15,841 nucleotides of DNA, from assembly GCA_946479255.1 (NCBI GenBank), contig CAMLFK010000100.1, positions 1 through 15,841 of the forward strand. The letters run 5' to 3'. The first letter of the stretch is position 1. Each line of letters starts with the position of its first letter. The notes under the pieces are model-generated. The model made no database searches. It was not told where the DNA came from and worked only from the letters and a program-made list of their open reading frames with translations. The translations under genes were made by a program, and so were the position numbers. The DNA comes from an uncultured Oxalobacteraceae bacterium (GTDB lineage Bacteria; Pseudomonadota; Gammaproteobacteria; Burkholderiales; Burkholderiaceae). This document shows, piece after piece, positions 14,508 to 15,841 of the stretch.

Positions 14508-14955
14508 GGCCGCATTTGCGGCCTGGTTTTTCCGGGCCCATTCGCGCGCTGATGGCCAGCGTGGCGTCCAGTCTGAAAAAAGACGTCCCGCTGGTCGCGT
14601 ATCGTCAATTAACACTGGAACCGTATAAGGATAATGAGAAAGAGACGATCCTGCATTTTATCGCCACCAATTACACCGACACCGAACTGAACCTGGATTC
14701 GTTGTTAACGGGACCGAGATCAACCGAACCAAAATCAATGAGGTGCTGAAATCAGAACTGGGCTTAGCCTTCACCGGCTGCCTGAATAAATTGCGGCTGA
14801 CGGAAGTGGCCAAGTTATTGGCCGAAAAAAGCGGTGCCGTGGTCGTGGAGATTGCTTATGCCCTTGGTTATGCCAATGTTTCTTAATTCAATAAGTTGTT
14901 CAACGAAGAATACGGCTGCAAGCCGAAAGCATTCCGATCTATTTCCTGGAAGTAA
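14508..14955 (+). pseudogene. Degenerate second copy of the AraC-type regulator (DNA-binding half)
   Basis: Matches bases about 13090-13540 of the intact regulator: WFFRAHSRA, then VAYRQLTLEPYKDNEKETIL, NRTKINEVLKSELG, LNKLRLTEVAKLLAEKSGA and FNKLFNEEYGCKPKAFRS. The copy lacks the first helix and the whole extracytoplasmic domain. It has a two-base deletion near 14552 and a second shift near 14712. It also has a TAA at 14884-14886 exactly where the intact copy has Pro-Tyr (the Tyr codon became a stop). The frame then ends at TAA 14953-14955. It is paralogous rather than identical, so the duplication is old. Confidence 0.85.
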
Positions 14956-15269
14956 GAAACTCTCGCCGACGGTTTCCCGGTCGTGTCTCTGGCCGACGCG
15001 CCGCACTGCCCCTTCTATCACTTCTGGCAGAACTAATTGCAATTTTTTGAGTTTTATAGAGGTGAGAAGAAGCTGTTTCATTGGTCGATAGTGTTGCGCT
15101 GGCCGCCGCCCTATGCTCGGGTTGTGGGTCGGCTTCCGCTGTCGATCCTCCAGTCCGCCGCGCGAGGCCCAGCTCGCGCGGCAAGGTGCCGCCGAGTACA
15201 ACGCACTGAAATGTCTTCACTATATGAGCGACAGTGTATTGCACTCCGGTTGGATTGGGGCAGCGCCGA
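14956..15269. other. Gene-free stretch with a strong hairpin, upstream of xylR
   Basis: No gene is supported here. A perfect 9-bp inverted repeat CCGCGCGAG (15158-15166) / CTCGCGCGG (15173-15181) with loop GCCCAG would make a very stable hairpin, but no T run follows on either strand. Bases 15025-15130 resemble the sequence after the intact AraC gene (CAGAACTA-TTGCAATT and ATGCTCGGG-TGTGG motifs). Confidence 0.45.
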
Positions 15270-15297
15270 TTGCCTGCAAGCGGAATGTTTTTATTAT
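15270..15297 (+). promoter_or_regulatory. Candidate promoter for the leader frame and xylR
   Basis: TTGCCT (15270-15275), a 16-base spacer and TATTAT (15292-15297) match the -35/-10 consensus at 4/6 and 5/6. The predicted transcript start, near 15304, would lie about 20 bases before the leader-frame ATG at 15323 and about 95 before xylR. Confidence 0.4.
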
Positions 15298-15322
15298 AAG
15301 AATGCAGGATGGAGACACGATC

Positions 15323-15403
15323 ATGCCCTTCAGTTTTTTGTATGTGCAGCTATGCTTGTTATCACTTTTCCGGAAATGCTTTCAAAGCATTCAAGTCAAA
15401 TGA
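15323..15403 (+). CDS. Possible 26-residue leader peptide, translationally coupled to xylR
   Basis: ATG 15323 has GGAG (15311-15314) eight bases upstream. The frame reads MPFSFLYVQLCLLSLFRKCF, then QSIQVK and TGA at 15401-15403. The stop overlaps the xylR ATG (15400-15402) in the classic ATGA arrangement. The xylR start has no visible ribosome binding site, so ribosomes finishing this frame could restart on xylR. The peptide is hydrophobic at first and basic at the end. I do not recognise it. It may be a leader peptide or chance; an in-frame ATG at 15302 is an alternative start. Confidence 0.4.
   Translation: MPFSFLYVQLCLLSLFRKCFQSIQVK
15375..15391. promoter_or_regulatory. Perfect 17-bp palindrome upstream of xylR (candidate operator)
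   Basis: AATGCTTT-C-AAAGCATT is an exact 8-bp inverted repeat around one base, ending nine bases before the xylR ATG. No T run follows, so it is not a terminator. It could be a dimeric regulator's operator (autoregulation or a LacI/AraC-type protein) or an RNA hairpin masking the start. Confidence 0.45.
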
Positions 15404-15841
15404 AAACGACGAAAGTACACCGAATTGCGCTGCTATTCAACGCGAACAATATATTCGATCACGAAGTCATTACCGGCATCGCCGCATATCTGGGAAGAAC
15501 GCGCGCCGGCGTGGATTTATTCCTGGAAGAAGATTTCCGACTTCGCCTGTCAGGCATCGAGCACTGGCAGGGCGACGGCATCATTGCCAATTTTGACGAT
15601 CCGGCCGTGGCAGAAGCTTTGTCGCGCTGCAGCGTACCGGTGGTCGCGGTCGGCGGTTCCTATGCCGACCCGGCCAATTACCCGGCCGGGGTGCCCTACG
15701 TGGCGACCGACAATTTCAAGCTGATTGAACTGGCACGCCAGCATCTGATCGATGTTGGCCTGCAGCGTTTCGCCATGTTCTGCGTACCCGCTACCGGGGA
15801 AAACCGCTGGGCGCAGGAGCGCGAAAATGCCTTCCGCAGCC
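15400..15841 (+). CDS. xylR: XylR-type xylose-responsive regulator, N-terminal 147 residues (runs off window)
   Basis: The frame from ATG 15400 is open to the end of the window. It reads MKTTKVHRIALLFNANNIFD, then VDLFLEEDFRLRLSGIEHWQ, GDGIIANFDDP, VPVVAVGGSYADP, VATDNFKLIELARQHL and NRWAQERENAFRS. These follow the N-terminal periplasmic-binding-protein-like domain of E. coli XylR (LLFNANK, IEEDFR, GDGVIADFDD, VGGSY, IATDNY, RWATERE), as I remember it, nearly motif for motif. XylR binds D-xylose with this domain and activates xylose operons through a C-terminal AraC-type domain, which must lie beyond the window (full length about 390). The start matches the family's N-terminus, but there is no Shine-Dalgarno sequence; see the overlapping leader frame. 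Xylose genes are expected further right. Confidence 0.92.
   Translation, partial: MKTTKVHRIALLFNANNIFDHEVITGIAAYLGRTRAGVDLFLEEDFRLRLSGIEHWQGDGIIANFDDPAVAEALSRCSVPVVAVGGSYADPANYPAGVPYVATDNFKLIELARQHLIDVGLQRFAMFCVPATGENRWAQERENAFRS

Noticed and set aside
14815..15244. Two overlapping minus-strand frames (128 and 101 codons)
   Set aside because: They are antisense to the AraC remnant and its flank and have no recognisable motifs.
15309..15744. Plus- and minus-strand frames over the xylR start (95, 99 and 64 codons)
   Set aside because: They lie in other frames of xylR, whose own frame is open to the window edge and matches the family motif for motif.
1..15841. CRISPR array, rRNA genes, phage structural genes, toxin-antitoxin pair, kaiA/kaiB
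   Set aside because: I looked for regular spaced repeats and these gene types and found none in the window.

Overview
The window is high-GC bacterial DNA, very probably from a betaproteobacterium of the Oxalobacteraceae (Massilia / Duganella / Janthinobacterium type). That assignment is an inference from codon use and gene types, not a database result. It has two very different halves.

Positions 1 to about 9,700 look like orderly core chromosome with dense genes. In order they are: the 3' part of homoserine dehydrogenase (hom) closed by a strong terminator; an XRE-type regulator; a fused MFS transporter / PlsC-type acyltransferase (lysophospholipid uptake and re-acylation); and a membrane-bound hybrid sensor kinase. 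Converging on that kinase from the minus strand is a two-gene operon: a double-domain KaiC-family ATPase, then a soluble hybrid histidine kinase that starts with a degenerate, apparently non-phosphorylatable receiver domain. The two genes overlap (TGATG). A tRNA-Pro(GGG) gene with its own promoter and terminator closes this half.

Positions about 9,775 to 15,400 are an accessory region inserted or rearranged next to the tRNA. It holds an AlpA/excisionase-like regulator without an integrase, a frameshifted gene fragment directly upstream of it, an alpha/beta-hydrolase lacking its N-terminus, a decayed IS1634-type transposase, and shreds of carbohydrate-degrading genes (a GH29 alpha-L-fucosidase-like fragment and a frameshifted GH51 alpha-L-arabinofuranosidase fragment). 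The one clearly intact gene apart from the AlpA-like regulator is a membrane-anchored AraC-type regulator with an extracytoplasmic domain between two membrane helices. A broken second copy of its DNA-binding half lies 1.4 kb downstream.

At the right edge begins a xylose-type regulator, xylR (periplasmic-binding-like N-terminus), which runs out of the window. It lacks a clear ribosome binding site of its own. It is preceded by a short reading frame with a good ribosome binding site whose stop codon overlaps the xylR start (ATGA), suggesting translational coupling, and by a perfect palindrome just upstream of the start.

Taken together, the right half looks like a decayed, repeatedly rearranged plant-polysaccharide (arabinose/fucose/xylose) utilisation region in which the regulators survived and the enzymes did not. 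The left half's most interesting item is the KaiC/pseudo-receiver kinase pair.
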